Part shown: positions 19,117 to 31,891 of the stretch, piece after piece | Position numbering within the stretch: the stretch's first letter is position 1 | How the letters are laid out: the number at the start of each line of letters is the position of its first letter | Assembly: GCA_018873225.1 (NCBI GenBank) | Contig: JAEILZ010000004.1 | Location: forward strand, 2,542,001-2,606,000 | DNA from: [Phialemoniopsis] sp. UDSM-2020 | Taxonomy: Eukaryota; Ascomycota; Sordariomycetes; Thyridiales; Thyridiaceae | DNA: 64,000 nucleotides | Direction: 5' to 3' | Notes under the pieces: generated by a model | The model's database searches: none | Seen by the model: only the letters and a program-made list of their open reading frames with translations | What the model was told of the DNA's origin: nothing | Made by a program: the position numbers and the translations under genes

Positions 19117-22100
19117 TCACATGTACGGCATCCACAAAGCGTCGCACAAAGCCAGGTTGAGCGGGTTGACCGCCTTGGCGATCAAATCGATGACTGTCTG
19201 GTTGGCGGGTAGGTTGCCCACGGGGGCCTGCGCCAAACTGACCGCTCTCTTGACGATCATGTCGCTGTTGGTTTGCACCGTCTCCCGCAGCTGCGCCTCG
19301 GTCAGGTTGGCATTGCGATGGCTGCTCGTGAACCAGAACATCATTTCGTCCCGCACAAACAATGCGAGTGCGTGCTCCAGTTCGAATTCAGGCTCCGTAA
19401 GGCACCGCGCAATCGCCATAATTGACGAACTGAAGATGCCCTCCGTAGCCAGTGGTCCCATGAGCGTCTGTAGGTTGGGGGTGAGACGGAAGGGTACGGG
19501 CTCCTGGTTATGGAAGAAGGGCTTGGAAGACGCCATGAAAGACATGAGTTCGGATCCCCAGATATTGCCCGACCCACGAGCAATGCTAATCTTGTGAGGA
19601 TATCTCTTGTCGATATAGAGAATATACGTCATGAATGTCAATGCCGCGAGCTGGTACGAGAATCGCCGCCTGAACAGCCAGAAGTCGGAGAACTCTGGGA
19701 ATGCAGTCTGGAAGTATTCCAGCGCAATCGTGTGCGGCACCCACTTCTCCTGGATAGCAGTGAGCACCTCCAGTCGAGCCGTTGCCGTACGCTCGCTAGG
19801 CTGTGGGGAAGAGTTAGAATTGCAAGTCTGAATGATTTGGGCTAAATTGAATCTTACCTTAGCATCTCCGAGGCCTCGGAGCTTCTCCATTGTGAAGAAA
19901 ACAGGTTCGTCTTTGGACATGCCATTCCTCCGGCAGTGATCCTCGTAGATGCCCTGCAGGGTGATGTACGAGGTATCCTCCTGCACAATCCGGATATGCG
20001 GTGCGAGAGGAACCATCAGTGGCAGGGTGAATTGCAGATCACGTCTTCGGCTCTCCTTCTTGCGGCTGAGGCGCTGGTTGAGTTGTCTGAACAACTGCAA
20101 AATTCGCTCTTCGCGACGGCAGTGTCTTGCGGCCGGATGCTGCACTGCAAATGAGTGCACGCTACCGTCGTGACCGCGGATCTTGAGACGCCTGTGAGAA
20201 ACACCGATAGTCCTGACTAGGTCCACGTTCGGCAGGAAGCGCTCAATGCGGATGAAGTCTTGATTCTTGTCCTTGTGTTGCAAGTATTGGCCCGGGATCT
20301 CTACGTCGTCAAACTTCTGGTAGCGGAACTCGCTGAGGTGTGGCGAGAATGACTCTAGAGGCAGCTGTGCCGCCCGACGATCGAGCTTTTCCTCGAACTT
20401 GTCTCGCCACTTGCGGAGTTTGTGAATGTACTCCAGCATGGTTGGCTTGACCTGCACAAAATCGACTTCAAAACTGGGCCGGATGTGCGCTGGCAAGACT
20501 GTCTCCGCGAATCGGGTGATATTGGTCTCCGTGGCTGAAGGAAGCTTGACGTCCTTCGCGTACGAGGTTGGCATGCGGCTAACATACGCCAGACCGTCGT
20601 TCAGTAGTGCCACGATAAGGCGATACGCGTCCTCGTCTGGCGGACACTTAAAGTGCTTTTGGATCTGGTCTACCATGGTCTCCATAGACAGCGCCAGAAG
20701 TGGGAATGCTGACTTGAGCACACTCATAATCTCCTCCGTGAGCTCCCATGGCGGCTTCTTCTGCGCAGCACCATTCTGCTCACTGCCCTGTCCCTGAGTA
20801 TTGCCATTGGCAACAGGGGCTGCAGCAGGAGTGGCAGCAGGAGCAGGAGCAGGAGTGGCGGCGGGGGCGGCAGCAGGGGTTGCAGGCTGCTCAGTGCCCT
20901 CTGTTTTGACAGGTTGTGGCGTCTCCCCATTCGCGGTGGCAGGTCTCGAGCTACCCTCAGTCTTGGCAGGGACAGGAGTATCCTGTTTTGGTTGCGAAGG
21001 AGAGCTACTAGGCTTGGACGCAGCGGCCGCAGACTGGGCTCGTTGTTGGCGAGCCTTGGCTTTGGCCTCTTGATTCTTCTTGATAGCCAGCATGTCTTCC
21101 CTGTTGGTTCGTAGTTGGAAGTAGAGTGCCTGGGGATAAGACTTGGCGATCTTGACAAGGATGGTATGCACGCGGGGCGCTTCTTTGTGACCAAGCCCTG
21201 TGAGGAGTTGAGGGATGAAGGTTATCCAGTACCAAGTTGGGGTCTCGCCCTTGAAGTCGTCAAAGCCATTTGCAATTGTACCATGGGCATCGTCCAGACT
21301 CAAGAGCCACAGAATCCTGGCGATGAGTTTTCGAGATTTGGCACTCTTGTAGCTGCCGGCCGCTTGGAGATAGCAGGTCACCGCTTGCCGAGCCGAGTTC
21401 ATATCGGCCGGATCCTCCTTGAACTTCCTGTCGTTGAAATAACCCCACTCAGCCCATGCCTTGGCAGCCGTGATATCAAAGTATAGGGCCGTGCCATAAG
21501 CGTTGTCTGCTTCATCCTTCTGCTTCAGCTTCTCCAAAAACATGCCCTTCAGCGTGTAGAACTCGGCCTTCTGCGGTGCACTGAAGTAATTGAGATTGGT
21601 GTTGTTGATCACATCCAAGCCACTCGTCAGCTCATCCGGGTTCTGATAGTGGCATTTGGCCTGCTCCCTCAATTTAAGGAAGGCTTCCTGGATCTCGATG
21701 TTGGGTAGGGTGTAAATGCGGCTAAGCTGGTTGATGCAGACTTCAGGCAGGTTGTGCTTTCTCGCGACATGTGCAAATCGATTAATTATCCAGGCCGTCT
21801 CGTGGTAGCCTCGGTAGGCGAAAGAGACACCCCCAGCACCTTGGTTTTGTGGTTGCAGAAGCTGTAGATAGGTTGCGTTGATCAGGCCGAAAATATGCTG
21901 TCGCCATGTCACGAGATCTTGCCATGCAGTGATATCGTCCCAAGTATTGGGTAGACGGTCACGCCAGGCACCCAGAAGAAGCTTGAGCTCGCCGGATTTC
22001 ACATCGAGATTGGCCTGTGTCGTATTGGCCAGGCTTCCACAGATGACAGAAGCATCATGCAGCTCAACGAGCTGCTGGAAGTTCTGCAGCAGGGGAATGT

Positions 22101-25100
22101 GTGCATTCGTAAGGCTTGCCGGCAGTTGATGCCATTTCCTGATGGACAGTTGAATGGCCTCGTCGGTAACTCTGCTAAAGTCCGTGATGCTTTCCTGCTT
22201 GTTGTGGAACTTCAGGAGCGACATAAAGGCCTGGAAAAATGCCCGTCGAGGCGTGGGTGCATCCATAACGCCTTTGATAACGCCATCAAGCTGTTCGCGT
22301 GAAGTCGGGTCTTGCCATGTCTCTGGATTGCGCCAGGCACACTCCAGTAGAAGATCCTGGAAATTTTCATGCTTAGCAAAGTCTTGGAGGATCTCCCACT
22401 GCTGTAGCTTCTGTGCGCAAAGCACCCAATGGTCCTCCCATAGCATGTATTCGCCTTGGGAGAATGGGATGACACCAGTGCGAGCCTTGATTTGGGCTGC
22501 TTCATACATCTTTTGCGCCTTGTCCCACATTCCGTTCTGTTCGTAGGACAGCGCGGCGTTTGTCTCTACAAACTGGCAACGGCGTCGCCAAGTGCCATAG
22601 AACAGATCATCCTCTTGCAGTGCAGCATACAGCTCGACGAGGGCATCAAGGGTACTCTCTCTAACGTTATTAGAGTCGATCTCCGGCTTGATGGCCGCGT
22701 TTTCGAGCTGCACGAGGGCGGTATACCAAGCATCAAACGTCTTTGCTTCGTACTTGAGGACATGCGGGGGAATCTTGCATTCTGGCCAAGACTTGGCAGC
22801 ACCATTCAGTAGGGACTGAATCACATTTGGACGCTTCTCCAGTTGTCGGGTGTGATAGTCTTTGGTCAAAAGAACGACCAAGCCACGCTCGAGCTCTGTC
22901 CGCTCCTCACGGACCGTAGCTGACCAGAACATAGGGAATAGAGCCACCCATAGTTCATGTGCGAGCTCAGACTCGACATGTTGAAGTTGTGTGAGCGGCT
23001 CAACGATGTCGCGAATCTTGACATCGCCCAATTCAGATACAAACTTCCGATGGCCAGCCATAAAGGCTTCGTACTTGTCGTCGGCCATGGTTGTGGGTTC
23101 TCTTGTGTCTTTCGCATAGATGTTGAAGAGGAGTGAAGGCCGAACAAGCCGAGGATCCTCTTGGTGCAGCTGTGCGGCAGTGCTAGTCTCAACCGCACCG
23201 AGAAGCAGCTGTGAAGCCTGGGCTAGCCAGTAACTGTCTGCTAGCGTATCCCAATTCTGCGAAGTGATCACATACGAGAGACGGGCACTTGCTGTCCTCG
23301 TCAGGCTCTTGTCGAAGATGTTCATGAAGCGGCTGCGCATCTCTACGTCCTGTGCCCGAGTTCCTATCAAGAACGCATGCTCCAAGCGTACCGTCAGCTC
23401 CGTTCGGGTGATCTTGGGATCTTCGTATATGCGAATGACCAGCGCCAAGAACTTTTGAAGCATTGTGGGATCTTGTCTATGCTCGAAGGACAGCATCTTG
23501 TGAAGGACGGCAGTCTTCTCTTTGAGGGTCGGCCAGGTACCCTCGGATCGGAAAATCCAGTCCTCGACCATGTCCAAGATCTTCTCACACAGGGCAATAT
23601 GTAGAGACTTTTCTACTAGGGTGGCAAGAACGCTAAGGAAGGGTCGTCGGTTGTCCCCAAGGATTTCCATGCGTTTAGCAGTCACGTCGATTGCTTTCAG
23701 AATGAGGCCTGACTGGACCTCAAGATCGTATTCGTTCATCTGAACCGGGGCGTTGGGGTCTTGTGAACGAGTGTTGGAAGTTCCTTGGTTCGACACAGCA
23801 GTATAGTGCGAGATATGGTCGCGCGCTAGCTTTGACTGTAAAGATTTCATCACGGCCGGCACATGGTTGTCGATGGTGGATGGTCTCCGATTGCCAAGGG
23901 ACCAGAGAATGTTGATACCCGCCACGTAATTCCCAGCATTCATGGTCTCAGTCGCGATGTTGGAAAGGAAAGCGATGATCTCCGATGGTTGGCTTTCGGA
24001 CTCGCCCTCAGCATCAGCATCTTCCATGGTCACATCCTCTGAATCGACAGGCACGGCATCTAGGACCCTCTTGATGGTGGCCTTCAGCACTCGACCATCA
24101 TCATACTTGGGGTCTGCAAGATGGAGGCAGTCTTGAAGCTCAGGCTTCTCCGACTTGAGACACTTCTCGAGAACCTTCTGCACCTTCTCCATGTTTCTCA
24201 GAATCCAGTCGTCGGATTTGAAATTCAAGATGATGCGGACAACCTGGAGTGTGTTGATGATGTTTGTGATGAACTTCTCGTCATGCTTTTCCCTGTCTCC
24301 GGGGTCTGCTGCAAGGATGGCGGTGGTCCGGTCACTAGCAAGAATGACTTCAGTAACGTTGGGAAACAGATCGACGTCTAGGTCACCCCAATACTGCGGT
24401 TGGAGAAGGTTGTAAAGCAGAGCCATTGCTTTGTTGCAGAGATCCGAAGACGTGGGCAATATTGCTGCATCGAGGGGTTTCTGAGACGGTAATCGATATC
24501 GCTCATGCAGCTGAGCTATGAACTCAACCAGGTATCGTACCATCTTTTGTCGACCGACCGACGGGATGACAAACTCCGATTTCTCGGCAGGAGGACCTTG
24601 CCGAGATGCCGCTGGAGACGAACTTTGCGAGTCACTGTCCAACTTGCGCTTCTTTGAATTCGGAGACTCTGATACAGCTCGCGCCGGGGCGGCTAACTTG
24701 CCCTCAACACGGCGTTGTTCCCACAACCAGATCAACCACATCATGTTGAGTGCCAGCTTTTTGCTCTCATTGGACGCGTTTGGCGGCGCTGCAACCTTCC
24801 TCAATGACTGAATGATGAGCATGGCGAACTTGTCACGCGACTCAAAGAACAAGTCTGGGTGCTTGGTCAGGAATTGGAAGATGCTGGTCATTTGTTGAAC
24901 GTTTTGTCCCTCCTCAGCCAGAATGCGGCGAGGTGCTACAGCCCACAGCGCAGGCTGGACAGACGCGCAGCGCTTTGGCAGAACGGGCGCCATCAACTCT
25001 AGTGCTTGCGTCACCAGTGTGCGTCCCTCATTATGGTTGACCTTGAGGAGCGACGAATACACCTGTGATACTATCTTGGCGGGTGTGTCATAATGAGCGA

Positions 25101-28100
25101 TGAAGTAGCCAATAACCACATAAGCTGCATGCTTGTTGATAACATCGTCAAGTCGTATATAAGTCCAGCCGAACTTGATGATATCCTTACGGGCGTCTTG
25201 AAGATTGGCGTGGTGGTATTTGACAAGCATAGCCGATAGCTGAAGAACCTCCATGCGGGTGTGGTCGATGCCTGGTTGAAGCAGGTCGTCTTGAGGGTCT
25301 GCCAGGTTGACTCGCCAGATTTTTGCGTTGATCGAGTCGATAACAGTCTTATCCATCAGTCGGAGATTCTTATTCTGATCTGACTGGTTCCAATGACGCA
25401 TGACATCCATTGCGACGATCGGATTGACGATGTAATGGAGCAGGAACCACTTTGTCCTCTGTGATGCTGTCTTGCCGGCGTAAACCTCCAAACATTTCAG
25501 GATCACAGTCTTCCAAAAATCAATTGACTCATTGCAAATGATCTGCTTGTAAAGATACGAGAAGAATGTCTGCGTAGCTGGAAGCCCGTTGGACGTGATG
25601 TTCTCCACAAGACCAAGGAGTGAGTTGAAATCCTTGGCGTTGAGCTCAAGGGCTTTTGTCAAGATGAAGACGAGTTGCTCCATTGCTTGAACAGCGCCGA
25701 GTCTGAGATGCGGCTGCAATGTGTTGGCTTTCAAATGGCGTTGAAGGTCTTTGCCAGCATCCCTTAGCCAATCCAGGTTCTCCTTCTTCTCGACCCAAGA
25801 GACAGAACCAGGCCAGTGACACAAGGCATCGAGAATATTGATAGTGTTGATCACAGCTGCATGCTTTGTCTCCTTGCCCTCGGTGGAGATATCTTTACAG
25901 ATCTTGATCAGACCTTCGACGTTCTTGACAGCAAAGTCCCTGAGAGGTGCGCTTGCCTCGGCACGAAGTACCTGTGCGAGGAACCGACCGTACTTGACGT
26001 CCTCGATTTTTCCGAGAAGGAAATTCCAGATTTCTTCGGGATATCTGTTGAGGTACATATACAGCGGGGGTCGGAAGATGCTGTGGTGGGTACGCCGAAG
26101 CTTGTCTTCCAGGTCGAGGGCAGTATCTATCACACGTTCTTTGAACTGCTTGGCGGCATCTGGGAGCAGGTGAAAGATGTTGAAGACAGCAGCAATGACC
26201 TTCATCGCTTGATTCTGCTCAAAAAATGTGAACGAAATCTGCTGCAAGCCGTTGGGATCGGCTAGAACCTTGATATGGTCCAGCAATCGCGAACCAATCT
26301 CAACCTTGAAGTAGGTGGTCAGGAGCCGTAGGAGCCGATCGAGATTGTCAAGCCCATGTGTGCTGAGCCGCTTGGGGTCCTGGAGGCTTGCCAATACTGG
26401 GCGTAAACCGGACTGAAGGAGATCCCTAGGCAGCTTGTTCGTGTGCGACAAGACTCGCTTCAAAGCCTCATTGGCAGCTTCAATGGTAGGCTTCGATTCT
26501 GAATACAGACACTTGAAGAAAACAGCCACGATCTTGGTACGAGTAGGGTTGTTTGGGCCTTTCATGAACTCCTCGAAGTCCATCGCAGTGCTCAAAATCT
26601 TGATGCAGGACACACGCAGGTTGACAATGAAATCGTGTGTCCTGAATTCGGCTGGCTTGCCAGCTAGGGACTCATCGCTAGCGTCAGACAACGCGAGAGA
26701 CTCCATCAAAAGACGGTTGAGATTATCGTCGAAGGCGACGAAATCCGGTTTCAGTGTCATGTAGTAGGTGACAGCATCGATGAATCCGATCTGGATATTG
26801 AAAGGTAGAGCACGCAAGGGCTTGTGGTAGATGGGCTGAAGCAACCGGTCTTTGTACGGCTCAATCAGCTCCCAAATCTCTGCGTTCGCTGCTTTGGCAA
26901 TGAGCCCAAGAGACTTTCTCGCAGTTTCCCGGACATGGCGATTCATGTGGGAGAGCTCATTGTTGAGGACCAGGCAGACTTGCGAAAGGCGCGGCTGCTT
27001 TTGGGGAGGTTGTCCTGGCTGAGATGCAACCGGCAGAGCATCTTCTTTCTTGACATTCTGGGTCACTCTCTGGAGAAGAACCTCGAGCGTGTCTTGGGCA
27101 GAGCGTCTGGTTTTCTCCGGAAGATCTTGAGGCATATCTTTGATGACGTACATCAGAGCGCGGATAAAGTCCATCTGCTTATTCGCGACCCAGGAATCGC
27201 CCAGATCGATCTTCGTAAGTAGAATGTGAATGCCCACACTACCCCCATTCTTGGTGAACCACTCCTCCTCGTAACAGCCATGACAGAACGTTGTGGCCAA
27301 GTGACTGAAGAAGTTCAGCCGCCCACCAACCTGAGGTTCAGATCCGAAGATTGTGACTGCCGAATCGTACACCTCGCAGATTGCGCGCTGGGCAGCGTCT
27401 CGCACGTCTGGATGCTCAGAAGCAAGAGACTCGAGTATCGCGTCCGAGAGTACACGAGTATCCAGGCAAAGAGGACCCTCTCCCGACTTGACATCAAAAG
27501 CGCTCATTGCCTTCTTAAGGTCCACAAGCGTTCGACCGACTTCGAGGATGGTAAAATGACGGCAAATGTTGATGAGGAATTCATCAGCCTCGTCCTTGAA
27601 CTCGGGCATCGACTGTGCAAACATGATTGTTTTGATGAGGCGCTTCAGGACTTCGTTCTGCTCGTCCTTCTTGGCTACCGAATGTTCTCGCTCCGAAGTC
27701 TTGAAAACTGCAAAGTCGGCTTCAGATTTGCGCGCAAGGATGTCTTGTGCTTGAAGCCGCAGAAGTCGAGGAAGATCGTCCGGCAGGTTGTCGAATCCAA
27801 TTCGCAGTTTGAGCTGAGCCTTCACCATTTGGAAGGCTTGCCTCTTGTAGTAGATGTCAGGTTGCTTGACGTTGTTTGCTCTCGTGACTTTCGGGGCTTC
27901 CATGATCTTCGAGATCGCGTAGTCGATACCGAGGTCGGCGGGGAACGCTCGATCCCTCTTGGAACCAATCAACCGCATGTCGAAACTTGAGGCATCATCG
28001 ACGTATTTCTTGTATTTGAGTGGAAGGGCATCAGTCATGAACTTCCTGTTGCGGCCGCCAAGCTTTCCAAGTATCCTCATTGTGGTATGGGCATGGAAGT

Positions 28101-30900
28101 GGCTGTAGGGATGAGGTCTCAAGTGGTCAAATAGAGCTGTCATAAGCTCGTCGATGACTGGTGCCATGATAGGGTCCAAGTAGTCCGCAGTCAAGTTGTC
28201 AACGCACAACTCTAGTGTGCGCAGGCCCTGGCCTACCAGGTCTGATCCCGCACGAAGTGCTACCACCAGGGGCCGCATCAGGAAACTGAGATGGGGCAAC
28301 AAATTACTCAGTCGAGCAGGGACTGTGAGACAGAGTTCGACATAAAGATCTCGCTCAGCGGGCTTGCGAGCGGCCACCAGCAGATTGTTCAGCACCTCAA
28401 GGAGCATCTCCAAGAGTGGAAGTATTTGCTTGTAGAGATGTTCGAACTTGCCACCACCAATGCTTCGGAACAGTGAGCGGAGGAGGATAAAGTAATTGGT
28501 CGGTTCCTCGGCGCGTGTTGAAAGCTCGATGGACTTGGTGACAATGTCGATGACATGCGGCAGGAGGACCTGTTCGTTCTGACTGGCGAACAATGTGACC
28601 GCCATGAAAGCCAGCTTGAACAAGCGCAAGAGGATAGAGGACTTGTGCATGTCTGCCGATCCAACATCCTCGATACGCTCCATCAGGAATTTGAGAAGCA
28701 TTCCGCAGAAGCTGGGTGAAGTAGCTTCGCTTGCGAGGAAGAATTGGGGAATGTGAAGAAGGCCTGTGTGCTCCGAGATCATCTCATAAAGCCGCGGAAT
28801 TTCTTGCTGGAAGACCTCGTGGAATGTCGCCGGATCGATGCAGTGGAAGACCGTGGCAAAGGTCTCCAAGAGCTCCTTCTCCTCCTTGCTGCTAGACACC
28901 ATGTAGAAATTCGCCATGTATTCTACCGTAGAAGCATGGGGCGAGTCAACAGCCGGCTTGTCAATCTCGTAGTAGCGGAACACATAGGCTCCCTCACGGA
29001 AAAGCTTCACGATGACTTGTACTTCCTCTGCTGTGAACCCATACGAGACATCTTGCCAGTGCGCTGGCGCATTCGCTGCCTCAATATTGGTCTGCGGGTT
29101 ACAGAACTTGAGCTGATAGAAGGTATTCTTGAGACCATTCATCAGAGTCTTGAACAAAAATTTGTTGTCCACGATCGGATCTGCACCTCGCTCTCGAGGG
29201 TTGGACGTCTTGATCGGCATGGCATTGAAAATGTCAATCTCATCCCATTGAGGCGGATGGTCCTTGTCTGCCAGATACGTCTCAGGTGCCGCCTCGGACT
29301 GCTGTTGGCTGTACTGTTTCGAGAGTTTGACTGCGTTCTCGTACTGCCTATTCATCGCAGCGAACTTGTCGCCAATGGCGTTAAGAATGAGCATCAGGTA
29401 GTGCCTCGCATCCACCTTGTTCTCCATCTTGGCGATGCACTCGGCCATGTTGAGCAAGAGCTTCGCACTCATCGTCTGGAAGCTAGTCCCTGGGAAATTG
29501 TCTTGAAGGTTCTTTGTGTAGACCTCGACCGTCTTTCGTATCTGCTCGGGTGACAGCGACTCGCGAACATGGTGAATAAGGTCTGCGAGCATACTGAAAG
29601 CCAGCGGCCGCATACCTTCATAGACTGTCAAGCCTTCTCCAATGAGCGTGCGTTCCTCGAGGAGATCATCAATCTTGCTCAAAAAAATCTTTCTAAAGTT
29701 GAAATTGATGATATGACGTATCGCAACGAGGAGCTCCTTGCGGGCACCCGACTTCTCTTTGGGGCAGTCCTTGAGAAGCCGGACGATGATATCAGGCAGA
29801 GTCGGCAGGAAATCTGTCAACTGCTGGGCATATTGCCGCAAGAGGTAGGCAAGGAAGCTCGTGACCTTGACTTGTGCCGTGATGAATTCGCCGAAAGCAG
29901 CTCGGTTCTTGATGTTGGGGCTCACGCCGGTGAAGATGGTTCCTTTTGCTGCTGCGTCCGCATGGGCCTGCTCTTGTGCCTTTGCCTGCAAGCAGAGAAC
30001 ACTCTTTATCAAGGGAACGAAGGCCTTGACATTTTGAGGAACAGCACTGCGATGGATCTGGAAGATGGAGACGACTATAATGGGACACTCTGAGAGCACC
30101 TTGAAGGACGACATGCCCTTGAGGAGTGATCGCGAAGCTTGCTGCTGCTGGTCGAAGTCTGGAGCTGGAGCCACCGGGGACCCGGGTCCAGATTGGTGCG
30201 GAAATGTCGTTTGCGACGCTCCGGGTGTTGATGGTGCCCCAGAAGCACTGCCTGTTGCGGGTGCATTGTCCAGCTGTTCCCTCACAACTCGATCCATCTG
30301 TTCAAACAGCTCCTGGATCAAACTCAAAAAGGGTTGAACCTTTGCACTCAGCGATTTCTGCTGGTGACGGAGGATGTCGGATATGACTTTGACACATATT
30401 GTCGCGTTCTCTTCGTTGTCGGTGCGGACCAAGTTCATCAACAGGTCTACTACCTCCTCCGCATACGGCTCGAAAGGTTCTGGAGGTGACGGGCCGGTGG
30501 GCAATCGATGCAATATCTCGAGCGCACAGTTCCGGAGTTTCTTTGAATAATAGTTAGTACCGTACAGCCGGCGAGGCCCGTGTTCAGCATACCTGATCGT
30601 TCGAATTACTCTGAAAGATGCAAGGTCCTCGTAGTATATGAACAATAATCGGCATCACCCGCTTCAGGAATTGCGGATATATCTGGGGACTCGTGTAATG
30701 GTCGAGACTATCGCGTAGAGCGATCGCGGCTTCGAACTTGTTCTTCGCATCTGTGCAAGAGACAGTCAGTACAGGAGTATAGATGTGCGATAAGGATCTC
30801 GAGAGCAGGGAGGGGCAGTCCCGAGGAGTTGAGGAAAAGGCATACCCGTTTCCGGAGTGCTCAGCCGCTTCAAGATGTCGTCTATCACGTTGCTCGCCAT
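19117..30900 (-). CDS. TRA1: Tra1, SAGA/NuA4 scaffold (PIKK-family pseudokinase)
   Basis: Four exons: 30900-30846, 30750-30593, 30540-19858 and 19800-19117; 3,859 residues. Tra1 is the shared activator-binding subunit of the SAGA and NuA4 acetyltransferase complexes in the nucleus. Most of the protein is HEAT/TPR-like helical repeat, followed by a FAT domain, a PI3K-like domain (about 3500-3800) and a FATC end ([16 protein letters not shown]). As in all Tra1/TRRAP proteins the kinase-like domain shows no recognisable catalytic DxxxxN or DFG motif. A low-complexity Ala/Pro/Thr linker (about 3230-3330) separates FAT from the kinase-like part. The start is [13 protein letters not shown]; exon 2 begins [18 protein letters not shown]; intron 2 has a perfect TACTAAC branch point. 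The last intron (57 bp, 19857-19801) is in frame and free of stops, so a splice-blind reading would add 19 residues between LGDAK and [13 protein letters not shown]. Confidence 0.96.
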
Positions 30901-31891
30901 GATTGCGGCATAAGGGTTTCCCAGTCGTGAGGTTGCGCCCCACGCCTGAGGTCCCCGTGAAGAATGAAGGAGAGGACTTCTGCAAGGTCAGGGCAGATAG
31001 ACGGCAGGCGGGAGGGATGAGGATGCAAGCTGCGCAATGAACCTTGCGAGCATTAAATGCAGGGGATTTAATCGCAAGAGGGGTATCTCATTGATAGAAG
31101 GTGGAAAAAAAGAAAAGCAGGCGTAGGCCCAATGTTGCGCACAGTTTGCGCCGCGTGCTTCACCAGGCTCAGGTATGTGCAACTGAGGGTGCTGTGGATG
31201 CTTAGACACGTCCCAGTCAAAAAAGTCGAGAAACCGCGAAGCTGGGGGGACGGCCTGCCAAATTCAAAATGCGCTAGGCGCTGCAACCACGATTTTCCGT
31301 GCATAAACCTGCTCTAATTGGCTCCCAGGCCTCTGCGGGGTCCTTTCCTGGCACTACGTAGGAAGGCGCGCCGACCACAGGGATTGATCTGCACCTCCTA
31401 TCTTATCTTATCGATAACATGCAAAGCCACACATGCATTGATGCACCACACCAGACATATATGCAGCCAACATTGACCACCGGTTTGACATCAATTGATT
31501 GGATCAGGCAAGTCTTTCTACTTGCAATCAGATCTTTGGGAGCCAATCATCATAACATGAAACAGTATTAACTACATGTATAAGTAACTTTAGCACCAGG
31601 CAACGCAGCAATAGATGTTCGTACACAAGTATATTCATTTGTGTCATTGGCGTCTGCTGTCCAAACAGGCCAACTAACAAGAGCGCGATGGCTCCATATG
31701 TATCTCCCCGAGAATTCTATAGTTTGTTTATACACAAAAATGGTTGAAAAAATGAAGTGGCTCTGAGGGCACCCCAGCTGGTGTCAGTGGGAAAAAATGA
31801 AGCCCCCAAAACATGATGAAGTTCCCAGAAAATAACCCTATGATGAAAAGAAGAAGAGAAATTGATGGCGAAATAAGCCTCGACGGGTCAT
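30901..31891. other. Intergenic: TRA1 promoter and LPMO 3' end
   Basis: 991 bp. The left part is the TRA1 promoter; the right part is the 3' UTR of the minus-strand LPMO gene. A tight cluster of GATA sites lies at 31399-31418. No coding content seen. Confidence 0.5.
31399..31418. promoter_or_regulatory. Clustered GATA-factor sites
   Basis: TATCTTATCTTATCGATAAC holds three TATC cores (GATA on the minus strand, two of them GATAAG) and one plus-strand GATAA. Clustered HGATAR sites are bound by AreA/NIT2-type nitrogen regulators. The place is about 500 bp upstream of TRA1 and 480 bp downstream of the LPMO stop, so the target is unclear. Confidence 0.35.
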
